From the NCBI GenBank assembly GCA_001795035.1, contig MGMW01000021.1:1-10360 (forward strand): a stretch of 10,360 nucleotides of DNA, given 5' to 3'. The DNA is from Chloroflexi bacterium RBG_13_53_26. Its GTDB lineage: Bacteria > Chloroflexota > Dehalococcoidia > UBA2247 > RBG-13-53-26. A program made the translations under genes and the position numbers. Position 1 is the stretch's first letter; every line of letters begins with the position of its first letter. Below, piece after piece: positions 1 through 7,151 of the stretch. Under the pieces are notes generated by a model. It was given only the letters and a program-made list of their open reading frames with translations. It made no database searches and was not told where the DNA came from.

Positions 1-534
1 AAGCTGTGCGCCGGCCGACCGTTGTTTCGAACATACTACTATAATGTTGTCCAGGACCCACTCCAGCGTCCTGACTCCCACCGGGAACAGCAGGAGTTCC
101 TCGATACACTTCGAAAAACGCCCTATCTGGAAGTTCGACTGGGCAGCACCAAACTGCTCCAGGGAGTTCCTGTGGAAAAGGGCATTGATATCATGCTGGC
201 CACTGATCTCCTCAATTATGCCTGGAAGGACCTGTATGACGTGGCAATATTAGTCAGCGGGGACGGCGACTTCGCCTATGCTCTTCAGGCAGTAAAGAAC
301 GCGGGCAAGCATGTCGAGGTAGCCTACTTTGGAAGCAATGTGTCCAAGAGTCTTTTGGAGGTAGCCGATAATAGCCTGTTGCTGGACAGCAACTTCTTCA
401 GGGGCCTCTGGCGGAGCAAGAATCGCCGCACACGCAGGCCGCGGAAGATTCTGAGACGGAGTGAGGAAACCGGCGCTCACGCCCCAGCCAACAGCGCTCC
501 CATTGCTACCAATGCTGCTGCCCCCATGCCATAG
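1..534 (+). CDS. NYN-domain (PIN-like nuclease) protein, 5' end cut off
   Basis: The frame is open from the first base, so the true start lies upstream; the first internal start codon is a TTG at 22. The visible part is the central and C-terminal half of a NYN domain (DUF88/LabA-like, PIN-fold family), proteins that are generally metal-dependent RNases or RNA-binding. Family marks are the RTYYYN strand near the start, the VEKGIDIMLATDLL segment with its acidic residues, and the LVSGDGDF strand-loop with two Asp, followed by the AGKHVEVAY strand. The N-terminal segment that normally carries the first catalytic Asp (an F-I-D-G-x-N type motif) is outside the window. The last 45 or so residues are basic (RSKNRRTRRPRKILRR) and then Ala/Pro-rich, consistent with a disordered nucleic-acid-binding tail. 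The gene is followed 49 bases later by a universal stress gene with its own ribosome-binding site. Target RNA is unknown. Confidence 0.85.
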   Translation, partial: KLCAGRPLFRTYYYNVVQDPLQRPDSHREQQEFLDTLRKTPYLEVRLGSTKLLQGVPVEKGIDIMLATDLLNYAWKDLYDVAILVSGDGDFAYALQAVKNAGKHVEVAYFGSNVSKSLLEVADNSLLLDSNFFRGLWRSKNRRTRRPRKILRRSEETGAHAPANSAPIATNAAAPMP

Positions 535-583
535 CACGGGTGACTGACCAGGGGTATCATGAATCGATAATCGGAGGTGCCAA

Positions 584-1507
584 GTGAAGTTCCACAGAAT
601 GCTGGTTCCGTTGGATGGGTCAGAGCTGGCTGAGAAAGTCCTCGTATACGCAAAGGAGCTTGCGGGGAGACTGGATCTGGATGTAACGCTGCTCTATGTT
701 TGCAGCAAGGAAGAATACCAGGTGCTTCCCATGCATCGATCCTATGTAGAGCGGGCAGCCGATCTCGCCTCGACGCAAACCGAAGCGGTTCGGGCAAGCG
801 TCGGTGGTCAAAAGGGCAAAGCCGGCCAAGTGGCAGGCAGAGTGACTGTCGGCTACCCTGCCGAGGAAATACTTCGCTATACAGACGAAAACAACATCGA
901 TCTAATCCTCATGACCACCCACGGCCGGTCAGGAATAAAGCGATGGGTTCTGGGTAGCGTGGCCGATAAGGTGCTCCGTGCATCGAGAGCCCCCGTCCTG
1001 CTCATTCGCGCGGGGATTCCTGATGACATTGCTTATGACAAATGGCCGAAGACGACAATTGTGGTTCCCCTGGATGGTTCGAAACTGGCAGAATCAGTCC
1101 TTCCCCATGCAGAGGCCCTGGCCAAGCAACGAGGTCTGGACGGTGCTGAGTTGGTGCTGCTTCGAGTAACTGAGCCACCGACGATTCCATCAGACTACCC
1201 GGCCGCTATGCCCGAGAGTTGGGAGGAACATGTGGAGAAAGAAACGGCCAGGCGCAAGCGTGAAAGCCAGCAGTACCTGGCTGGCGTGGAAAAGCGTCTC
1301 AAGGATGCCGGCCTCAATGTACGCTCGGAAGTGCTGGTCGGCAACCCCGCCGAGGAGATAGTTGGCCATTGCAGCAGGAATCGCTTCAACCTTACTGTCA
1401 TAGCTACTCACGGACGCTCCGGCCTCAGCCGTTGGGCCTACGGCAGTGTTGCCGAGAAGGTTCTCGTGGGGAGCTCTAGCCCTCTCCTTGTCGTCAGGCC
1501 GAGCTGA
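584..1507 (+). CDS. Tandem-domain universal stress protein (UspA family)
   Basis: A 307-residue cytoplasmic protein made of two UspA domains, about residues 3-142 and 156-306. Each starts with a VPLDGS strand-loop (residues 8-13 and 161-166), whose Asp contacts the nucleotide in ATP-binding Usps. Each ends with a T-H-G-R-S-G loop, nine residues on from its first Gly to a G-S-V-A-x-K-V-L helix (around residues 112-131 and 275-292), the ATP-binding signature of the MJ0577-type group. Both halves keep the motif, so both probably bind nucleotide. The start is a GTG at 584 with GGAGGT at 573-578. Usps bind ATP and are linked to survival under starvation, hypoxia and oxidative stress; the precise role here cannot be read from sequence. 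Full-length compared with the usual 280-320 residues for tandem Usps. It is probably its own unit or co-transcribed with the NYN gene. Confidence 0.95.
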   Translation: MKFHRMLVPLDGSELAEKVLVYAKELAGRLDLDVTLLYVCSKEEYQVLPMHRSYVERAADLASTQTEAVRASVGGQKGKAGQVAGRVTVGYPAEEILRYTDENNIDLILMTTHGRSGIKRWVLGSVADKVLRASRAPVLLIRAGIPDDIAYDKWPKTTIVVPLDGSKLAESVLPHAEALAKQRGLDGAELVLLRVTEPPTIPSDYPAAMPESWEEHVEKETARRKRESQQYLAGVEKRLKDAGLNVRSEVLVGNPAEEIVGHCSRNRFNLTVIATHGRSGLSRWAYGSVAEKVLVGSSSPLLVVRPS

Positions 1508-1685
1508 CCACATAGCATCTCACACAGAGGCCCCTCGATACATCTGTTCCATCCGCGATGGCAGGTAGTATCGCAGGGTCGATGGATGCTCCGATCCCCA
1601 TAGGCCTCCCCGCTGGCTCCTCATTGTGGTGGTCCAACATGGCATAGCTCCCCAGGTGTATCCCTGCCACCTCCTATGCCAGGAT

Positions 1686-1715
1686 TTGACAGTCTCTGGC
1701 AGATTTTGGTAGATT
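1686..1715 (+). promoter_or_regulatory. Possible promoter and TTTGG repeats upstream of the HTH regulator
   Basis: TTGACA at 1686-1691 is a perfect sigma70-type -35. TAGATT at 1710-1715 matches four of six -10 bases with an 18-base spacer. The stretch 1701-1740 is much richer in A/T than its surroundings and contains TTTGG at 1705, 1718 and 1733, plus ATTGG at 1723, all in the same orientation. BldC-type proteins are known to bind AT-rich direct repeats, so self-regulation is possible but inferred. The position of this promoter supports the ATG at 1760 as the gene's start rather than the ATG at 1676. Confidence 0.4.
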
Positions 1716-1759
1716 TATTTGGATTGGCTCAGTTTGGTCAGCACAGCAGAACTGGACGC

Positions 1760-2425
1760 ATGAAAGAGAAGGAGTCCTTCACCTCAAAACCGTTTCTCGG
1801 CGTGAGCAAGGCCAGCGAACTTCTCGGGATCAGTGAGACAACGTTGCGCCGCTGGACCGACGAAGGACGGATAAGAGTCTTCGTTACGCCGGGTGGTCAC
1901 CGCCGCTATTCTGTGAATGAGCTGCGGCAATTCATGCAAGCCCGACGAGCAGTGCAGGGCATGAGCAGCATAGCCAGCCATCTGGAAGACACAGCACCGA
2001 TTCATCGGAGTACAGCCCAGATAGACATTTGCGCCGCCCTGCCAAATGCCCATTTGCCCAAGGAATCCCAGGAGCGCCTAGCCCGATGCGGCAGGCAGCT
2101 CCTCAATCTGGTGATCCAATACATGGTCCACTCCGCCAAGAGAGAAGAAACCATGCACCTTGTCCGGCAGGTTGGGCAAGAACATGGTAGGACACTGGCC
2201 TCCATGGGATTTCCGCTGGTCGACTCCGTCGAGGCATTCACCAAACACCGTAATCTGCTTGTGGAGGCAGCCGTAAAGTTCGCTAAGAAGGGTCATATGC
2301 CCAGTGAGCGTGCCGTATCTGCCGTACCGTTGGTGACACGAGTACTGGACGAGGCATTGATTTCCCTGGTGGCCGCTCACCAGTCCCATAGACCGTCAAC
2401 TCCAGGCAGAAGAACTGAGCACTGA
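1760..2425 (+). CDS. MerR/BldC-type HTH regulator with C-terminal helical domain
   Basis: A 221-residue predicted transcription factor. Residues 13-60 form a winged helix-turn-helix of the MerR/BldC/excisionase type: VSKASELLGISETTLRRWTD is the HTH, followed by the wing motif TPGGHRRYS. Residues about 85-205 are predicted all-helical (GRQLLNLVIQYM, HLVRQVGQEHGRTLASMGF, VDSVEAFTKHRNLLVEAAVKFA). This resembles the RsbRD-like helical sensor domain found in many Chloroflexota HTH proteins; that resemblance is from memory and moderate. An in-frame ATG exists at 1676, but it has no Shine-Dalgarno, the extra 28 residues look non-conserved, and a promoter-like sequence lies inside that extension, so 1760 is preferred. 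No strong ribosome site precedes 1760 either. The regulon is unknown; the nearest downstream genes are the ABC importer 300 bases away. Confidence 0.8.
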   Translation: MKEKESFTSKPFLGVSKASELLGISETTLRRWTDEGRIRVFVTPGGHRRYSVNELRQFMQARRAVQGMSSIASHLEDTAPIHRSTAQIDICAALPNAHLPKESQERLARCGRQLLNLVIQYMVHSAKREETMHLVRQVGQEHGRTLASMGFPLVDSVEAFTKHRNLLVEAAVKFAKKGHMPSERAVSAVPLVTRVLDEALISLVAAHQSHRPSTPGRRTEH

Positions 2426-2510
2426 GCAGAGTGACACCGATGCTTCCACCGTCAGGGAATAGTGGCCTGATGAAATCCAAACCATTGAGGCACAATGCAG
2501 AGCCAGCCCA

Positions 2511-2550
2511 ATGCCACTCTTCGCACCACTGTGGCATCGATCACCTCCTC
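2511..2550 (-). promoter_or_regulatory. Perfect Shine-Dalgarno plus start codon inside a hairpin, minus strand
   Basis: On the minus strand the bases complementary to 2540-2550 pair without mismatch with the 3' end of 16S rRNA (core AGGAGGTGATC), about six bases before an ATG at 2537. That ATG lies in one arm of a perfect 7-bp inverted repeat (2511-2517 with 2531-2537, 13-base loop). The reading frame that follows runs to 2283 (84 codons) and overlaps the 3' end of the HTH regulator antisense. Its product has no recognisable domain, so I list the site and do not call the gene. Confidence 0.3.
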
Positions 2551-2708
2551 AGGCTGGTGGACTGCCGCAGCCCGTGACCGTGCAGGCTCCGCAGATCCAT
2601 TCCGTAGGTTTGCATGAACAGCGTTTCATACCTGCGGTTTGATCCGATCCTGCCGTTCATGTCAATTACCACCCCATTAGCCCACAAGTAGTCATGATGT
2701 CGAGATTC
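2541..2708 (-). pseudogene. Probable PAS-domain remnant
   Basis: The minus strand is open between a TAA (2709-2711) and a TGA (2541-2543). Its product contains VVIDMNGRIGSNRRYETLF followed by TYGMDLRSLHG. This closely follows the opening of a PAS domain: a hydrophobic strand with D-x-x-G-R-I, then N-R-R-Y/F-E-x-L-F, then a G-Y-x-x-x-x-L-x-G type helix. No good start codon precedes the match and the frame is only 55 codons, so it looks like the leftover of a sensor gene rather than a working gene. The frame continues in phase after the TGA at 2541 into the antisense ATG at 2537. A chance resemblance cannot be excluded. Confidence 0.3.
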
Positions 2709-2727
2709 TTATTGAAAGGGGGGTTAA

Positions 2728-3705
2728 ATGCCTGGGATTCAAGCTTCATCAGCGCACCAACGGCGACCGAAGGCCTCAAGAAGGGGGAGATTCGCCGCTC
2801 CAGCTTCGGTTGTGGTTCTCTTATTCATTCTGGTTTTGACAGCTTCGCTGGCGTTCGTGTCCTGCTCTTCATCCTCAGCCGTAGCCGTGACCGATCTACT
2901 GGACCGCGCCGTCCAGATAGATGAGCCACCGGTCCGTATCGTCACCCTGCATCCCACTGCCACTGAAACACTCTATCGAGCGGGTGGTGTGGCTGTCGGG
3001 CGGGACACTTCCTCCCAATACCCCGAGGAGGTCCTGGATTTGCCCACCGTCGGCAGTGCATACAGCCCCAGCCTGGAAAAGGTGGCAGAGCTCGCCCCCG
3101 ACCTGGTGATCATTGAGGCATTGACCCAGGCCAGTTTTGTGGACCAGCTCGAGCAACTTGGAGTGCCCGTCATTGCGGTACGCGCTGCATCCCTGGACGA
3201 TGTATCCAAAAGTCTGACTCTGGTGGCGAAAATCATTGACACCAAGAAGACCGCAGACCAGGCCATCGCCGAAATACAGGACAGGATCGATACTGCCAGC
3301 GCCAACGCGCCTGAGGGCAAGAGTATTCTCATCTTCATCGCCGACGCAGACCAGAATATCTATGCTGCCAGGGCAGACTCCTACCCCGGGACCGTGGCAG
3401 CATTGCTGGGACTTGATAACCTGGCAGCCGATCTACAGGGTGCGTCACCCTACACCGGCTTCGCCCAGTTCACTCCCGAAATGGCCCTGCAGAGCACTCC
3501 GGATGTGGTTTTCACTATTACACCTGCGCCTCTGCCGGCTCCGAGGTTGTCCCAACTGCTGCCGATGATCCCCGGCTTCAAAGAAATGCCCGCAGTCAAA
3601 GAGGGGCTAGTTGTGGAGTTGGACCCCGTCCTGTTTCTGCAGGCACAGGGGCCGAGGATGGCCGACGCCGTCGAGGAGCTGCTCGACATCGTGAACAATC
3701 TATGA
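2728..3705 (+). CDS. ABC transporter substrate-binding lipoprotein (BtuF/HmuT/FepB-like)
   Basis: A 325-residue extracytoplasmic receptor of the TroA/BtuF fold (COG0614), which captures iron-siderophore, heme or cobalamin and hands it to the FecCD permease. The N-terminus has a long Arg/Lys-rich n-region, a hydrophobic stretch (about residues 27-44) and a lipobox-like FVSC with Cys46, so it is probably a membrane-anchored lipoprotein. Family marks are VRIVTLHPTATETLY near residue 70, VGRDTSSQYPEEV and LPTVGSAYSPSLEKVAELAPDLVI in the N-lobe, the linking helix around 140-180, and the C-terminal GPRMADAVEELL. The D-T-S-S-Q-Y-P and L-P-T-V-G segments look closer to HmuT-type heme receptors than to E. 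coli BtuF, but this does not settle the ligand. The ATG at 2728 follows a run GAAAGGGGGGT (2714-2724). It is the first gene of a transport operon, 13 bases before the permease start. Confidence 0.92.
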   Translation: MPGIQASSAHQRRPKASRRGRFAAPASVVVLLFILVLTASLAFVSCSSSSAVAVTDLLDRAVQIDEPPVRIVTLHPTATETLYRAGGVAVGRDTSSQYPEEVLDLPTVGSAYSPSLEKVAELAPDLVIIEALTQASFVDQLEQLGVPVIAVRAASLDDVSKSLTLVAKIIDTKKTADQAIAEIQDRIDTASANAPEGKSILIFIADADQNIYAARADSYPGTVAALLGLDNLAADLQGASPYTGFAQFTPEMALQSTPDVVFTITPAPLPAPRLSQLLPMIPGFKEMPAVKEGLVVELDPVLFLQAQGPRMADAVEELLDIVNNL

Positions 3706-3718
3706 ATGAGGTTGCCCT

Positions 3719-4693
3719 TTGAGGCGGTTTTCCCTTGTCATAGCCGGGCTGGCTCTCATACTGGTTCTGGGAGCATTGATGGGCGTGGCCCTGGGCCCGG
3801 TCAAGCTGGATATACATCAAGTGCTGTCGGCCATCCTGTCGGGTGAAGATCGCATGGCCCACGTAGTGGTCTGGGATCTGCGCCTGCCCCGGGTGGCCGC
3901 CGCTCTTGTTGTCGGCGCCTGCCTCGGACTGGCGGGGTGCCTGCTGCAGAGTTCGACTCGCAACCCTCTGGGAGACCCGCAGCTATTCGGCCTGGGAGGG
4001 GGAGCCGCTGTTGTGCAGGCGCTGGCCATCGCAGGCCTGCTGGGCATGGGAACATGGGCTCTGCTCTCGCTATCTGTGGCGGCATCCCTGGTCGGGGCTG
4101 GGGCCATTGCCCTTTTCGCTTCGCGGCAGGGAATATCGCCGGCGCGCCTTGCTCTGATCGGTGTTTCCATCTCTGCACTGGCGGCTGCCGCGGCCACCGG
4201 GATTCTAGCAGAGGCCAGGATCTTCAGTTCGCAGTCCTTGTACTTCATCGGCGGCAGCTTCGTCAATCGGGGATGGCAGGACCTCCTGCCTGCAGTTCCC
4301 TTCCTCGGAGTCGGGCTTCTGCTGGCTCTGCCTGTCGTGGGAAACCTGAACGTGCTGGGCCTGGGAGACCGGGTGGCTGCCAACCTGGGGGCGGAACCAA
4401 GACGAACGCGTACCATTGCCATTGTATCATCCGGCATCCTGGGTGGGGCCGCTGTGGCAGTGGCTGGTCTGGTCGGTTTCGTGGGGCTGCTGGTGCCTCA
4501 CCTTGCCCGCCTGCTGGTGGGTCATGACTTCAGAAGAGTCTTCCTCGTCTCTATCCCCCTCGGTGCCGCTTTCACCCTGTACGCTGACCAGGCAGCACGT
4601 CTCATCTTCATGCCCTCCGAGATACCGGTGGGCCTGGTTACGGCTATAGTGGGAGCCCCCCTGATGATCTATGTGGCCAGGCGGGTGCTCTGA
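3719..4693 (+). CDS. FecCD-family ABC transporter permease
   Basis: A 324-residue polytopic membrane protein with many hydrophobic segments, the usual size of BtuC/FecCD/HmuU permeases, which work as a homodimer forming the pathway for a metal complex. Family motifs are W-D-L-R-L-P-R at 52-58, the segment GLAGCLLQSSTRNPLGDPQL at 70-89, and the cytoplasmic coupling region GFVGLLVPHLARLLVGHD at 253-270 that contacts the ATPase. It starts at a TTG (3719): an in-frame TGA at 3707-3709 rules out any earlier start, and GAGGT at 3708-3712 sits six bases upstream. The 3' end overlaps the ATPase gene in TGATG, a sign of translational coupling. Together with the flanking receptor and ATPase it makes a complete type II importer. 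Confidence 0.95.
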   Translation: MRRFSLVIAGLALILVLGALMGVALGPVKLDIHQVLSAILSGEDRMAHVVVWDLRLPRVAAALVVGACLGLAGCLLQSSTRNPLGDPQLFGLGGGAAVVQALAIAGLLGMGTWALLSLSVAASLVGAGAIALFASRQGISPARLALIGVSISALAAAAATGILAEARIFSSQSLYFIGGSFVNRGWQDLLPAVPFLGVGLLLALPVVGNLNVLGLGDRVAANLGAEPRRTRTIAIVSSGILGGAAVAVAGLVGFVGLLVPHLARLLVGHDFRRVFLVSIPLGAAFTLYADQAARLIFMPSEIPVGLVTAIVGAPLMIYVARRVL

Positions 4694-5403
4694 TGCTGAC
4701 ACTCGAGGCGCTGTCTTTCGCTGTCCATGGCAAGGTCCTGCTGAGCAGTATGACCAGCATCATCCCGGACAACGCTTTGACGTGCCTCATTGGCGCCAAC
4801 GGGGCAGGAAAGACAACCCTGTTGCGCATTCTCACAGGGGAATTGCAGGCCACATCGGGGAGATTCCTTATCGATCACACCGATGCCCGCTCTCTGTCTC
4901 AAAGCCAGATAGCACACCATTTCTCCATCATTCCACAGGATGTTCAACCGCCGCCGCACCTTACCGTCCTGGAACTGGTGGCCCTTGGACGGTTTCATCC
5001 ATATGGAGCGCTCTGGTGGCGGTTGAGCCATCGAGACCATGACATCGTAGATGCATGCCTCAACCTTTGCCAGGTAGACCAACTGTCCGAACGGCGGGTT
5101 GACCAGCTTTCGGGGGGCGAACAGCAGCGGGCCTGGCTGGCTTTCGGCCTGGCACAGGAAAAAAGGTTTCTGCTGCTCGACGAGACTCTGGGGGGATTGG
5201 ACGTCCTGGCAAAACAGTCCTTCTTCAAGCTGTTGAAACAGATCGCCTCCGAAGGCAAAGGCATTGTGCTGACCACTCATGACCTGGAGCTGGTCGCTGA
5301 CTATGCCGACAGGGTGGTGGTGCTGAGTCATGGCAGGATAACCTACGAAGGGCCTCCGAATGCCCATTTGCACAATTTCCTTACTTCGAATGGCCGGCAG
5401 TAG
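4693..5403 (+). CDS. ABC transporter ATP-binding protein (BtuD/HmuV/FecE-like)
   Basis: A 236-residue nucleotide-binding subunit that powers the FecCD permease on the cytoplasmic face. All motifs are present: Walker A GANGAGKT (34-41), Q-loop Gln82 in IIPQD, signature LSGGEQQR (139-146), Walker B FLLLDE (159-164), a D-loop GGLD (167-170) and the switch His196 in TTHD. The residues after the catalytic Glu read T-L-G-G-L-D rather than the common P-T-S-A-L-D, a mild variant found in this subfamily. The length matches FecE/HmuV (about 230-260). The ATG shares one base with the permease stop codon. It is the last gene of the three-gene transporter; the next gene starts 73 bases on. Confidence 0.95.
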   Translation: MLTLEALSFAVHGKVLLSSMTSIIPDNALTCLIGANGAGKTTLLRILTGELQATSGRFLIDHTDARSLSQSQIAHHFSIIPQDVQPPPHLTVLELVALGRFHPYGALWWRLSHRDHDIVDACLNLCQVDQLSERRVDQLSGGEQQRAWLAFGLAQEKRFLLLDETLGGLDVLAKQSFFKLLKQIASEGKGIVLTTHDLELVADYADRVVVLSHGRITYEGPPNAHLHNFLTSNGRQ

Positions 5404-5476
5404 AGGCATCGAGACATTGACAAACCCGGCGCCACCTGCCAATATCAACGATCTATAACCAGCAGTGAGGTGAACT

Positions 5477-6559
5477 TTGAGCGAACTACCTGAGATCGGC
5501 AAAATATCGGCCAGGATTTTCGACGAACTCATATTGCCCCGCCTGGGAGCTGACAATGCCAGTGTGATAGTCAAACCTCAGCACGGAGTCGACGTGGGGA
5601 TAGTGGAGATAGGAGACAAGGCGGTAGCCATCACTACAGACCCCGTGTTCATTGTGCCGGAGTACGGCTGGGAGAGGGCCGCCTGGTTTGCCATTCATAT
5701 CCTCGCCTCTGATGCTGTGACCAGCGGACTGAAGCCCACCTACCTTTCTATTGACCTCAATCTTCCCATGGAGATAACCAGGGAACAGCTCGAAATAATG
5801 TGGACCACCATGCACCGGGAGTGCCTGAAACTGGGCATGTTTGTTATCTGCGGTCATACCGCCAGGTACGAGAACTGCCACTACCCCATGGTGGGAGGAG
5901 CCACGGTGATCTGCGTCGGCGAGAAGGACAGGTATGTCACCCCGGCAATGGCCAGAGCGGGAGACAGGGTGATCATCACCAAAGGGCCAGCCATCGAGGC
6001 ATCCGGGATACTGGCCACCATGTTTCCCGAACTCATTGCCAGGGAGTTCGGGGCAGCCTTCAGCCAGAAGGCCCAGGACATCTTCTACAAGATGTCCGTG
6101 GTCGAGGATGCGCTTACAGCGGTGAGCGTCGGGGTGAGGGAGGAAGGTGTCACTGCCATGCACGACGCCACTGAGTGCGGCATATGGGGCGCTCTCTTCG
6201 AGCTCTGCCAGGCTTCAGGCCTGGGCATAAGAGTGCAACCGGAGCGGATTGTGGTTGAGGACTGCGTGCCCGAGATATGCAGCCACTTCGGAATAGACCC
6301 GTATGCCTCAATCAGCGAGGGAACCCTGATCATCGCCTGCCGGGAGAGAAAGGCTGCGGAGATAGTCACCGCTCTGACCCGAAAGGGGATCAAGTCCTCC
6401 GTTGCCGCGGAGCTGACAGCCCCGAGACACGGCATGAGCATTCTGCAGGGCGGCAGGGAGAGAGAGCTGGTACATCCTGTTGTCGACCCTTTCTGGAGAG
6501 CCTTCTATACTGCCCTTGAAAAACGGGATGGCCCACAGGGAGAGCCAAAGCCGGAATAG
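5477..6559 (+). CDS. AIR synthase-related protein, HypE-like but without C-terminal Cys
   Basis: A 360-residue member of the PurM/ThiL/SelD/HypE ATP-dependent superfamily, with an N-terminal ATP-binding dimer domain and a C-terminal PurM-like domain. Visible marks are TTDP at 53-56, ASDAVTSGLKPTYLS at 77-91 (S-D where HypE has N-D), the C-G-H-T loop at 125-128, MHDATECG at 228-235 (HypE-type H-D-x-T-E-G-G), and GIDPYASISEGTL near 272-284. HypE ends in P-R-I-C, whose Cys carries the carbamoyl/cyano group; this protein ends in a charged tail after HPVVDPFWRAF and lacks it, so it is probably not a hydrogenase-maturation HypE. It has nine cysteines, several next to the motif loops. The start is TTG at 5477 with GAGGTG at 5467-5472 and an in-frame stop just upstream. 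It lies 73 bases after the ABC operon in the same direction, so co-transcription is likely. The reaction is unknown. Confidence 0.82.
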   Translation: MSELPEIGKISARIFDELILPRLGADNASVIVKPQHGVDVGIVEIGDKAVAITTDPVFIVPEYGWERAAWFAIHILASDAVTSGLKPTYLSIDLNLPMEITREQLEIMWTTMHRECLKLGMFVICGHTARYENCHYPMVGGATVICVGEKDRYVTPAMARAGDRVIITKGPAIEASGILATMFPELIAREFGAAFSQKAQDIFYKMSVVEDALTAVSVGVREEGVTAMHDATECGIWGALFELCQASGLGIRVQPERIVVEDCVPEICSHFGIDPYASISEGTLIIACRERKAAEIVTALTRKGIKSSVAAELTAPRHGMSILQGGRERELVHPVVDPFWRAFYTALEKRDGPQGEPKPE

Positions 6560-6584
6560 GTTTGGATTACCTCCCTCCGCCGGG

Positions 6585-7049
6585 CTAAAGTGCTCTTTCG
6601 TGCTTCAACAACCATTCTTTTCGCCATATTCCGCTGGCATACCCTGTCAGGCTTCCATCGCTGCCGATGACACGATGACACGGAATGATGACCGCAAGGC
6701 GATTCCTCCTGTTGGCATTTCCAACAGCCCTGGCGGCCTTCTCATGACCGATGGCCCTGGCGATATCTCCATATGATTTGGTCTGGCCATAGGGGATCGC
6801 CCTTAGAGCCTGCCACACCTGCTTCTCAAAGCTGGTGCCCGTCAACAAGAGGGGTATGGAGAATTCCCTGCGTTTACCGCCGAAGTACTCACCGAGTTGC
6901 GCCACACACGATTGCAGGCATTGGTGCACTTGGACAACTCTCGGCTTTGGGTCATCAACAAAACACACTGACGAGATGCCTTCTTCAGTTCCACTGATCT
7001 GTAACATGCCGATTTCGGACGCGTAGTAAGCGGTATGTTGTTGGGACAC
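6585..7049 (-). CDS. ogt: Methylated-DNA-[protein]-cysteine S-methyltransferase
   Basis: A 154-residue suicide repair enzyme that moves alkyl groups from O6-alkylguanine (and O4-alkylthymine) to its own cysteine. The C-terminal half carries the core: FEKQVWQALRAIPYGQTKSY, the helix-turn-helix with ARAVGNAN (Arg finger region), then IIPCHRVIGSDGSLTGYASG with acceptor Cys124, and RKEWLLKHE at the end. The N-terminal part (LGEYFGGKRREFSIPL) is the usual Ogt/AGT RNase-H-like domain. I choose the GTG at 7049: AGGAGG at 7055-7060 is five bases upstream, whereas the GTG at 7055 overlaps it. A TATTAT -10-like box lies on this strand at 7088-7093 without a clear -35. The motif usually reading N-G-x-N-P is N-R-R-N-R here, a mild oddity. 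It converges on the AIR-synthase-like gene with only 25 bases between stop codons and no obvious terminator. Confidence 0.95.
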   Translation of the reverse strand: MSQQHTAYYASEIGMLQISGTEEGISSVCFVDDPKPRVVQVHQCLQSCVAQLGEYFGGKRREFSIPLLLTGTSFEKQVWQALRAIPYGQTKSYGDIARAIGHEKAARAVGNANRRNRLAVIIPCHRVIGSDGSLTGYASGIWRKEWLLKHERAL

Positions 7050-7151
7050 GCTCACCTCCTGATGTAGTGTCTCCGAGATACCTCTACATAATACTCCACC
7101 ATGTCCCCCCGCGACGATATCAGACCCACCAGCTACGAGCCAAGGCAGTGG

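Noticed and set aside
1515..1650. Minus-strand small open frame of about 48 codons containing GIGASIDPAILPAIADG
   Set aside because: The frame is clean but short, overlaps the end of the stress-protein gene, has only a weak ribosome site and matches no family I recognise.
2445..2571. Possible cobalamin riboswitch upstream of the ABC operon
   Set aside because: There are scattered matches (GGGAA at 2456-2460, GAAATCC soon after, and a stretch at 2550-2568 matching about 12 of 18 bases of the B12 box). The order, spacing and paired stems do not form the conserved core, and several B12-box bases are wrong. A covariance search with RF00174 would decide; a significant hit would overturn this.
5417..5445. 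Internal promoter for the AIR-synthase-like gene (TTGACA with CAATAT at 17 bases)
   Set aside because: The -35 is perfect but the -10 matches only three of six bases. TATAAC at 5454-5459 has no -35 at the right distance. Read-through from the ABC operon is the simpler view.
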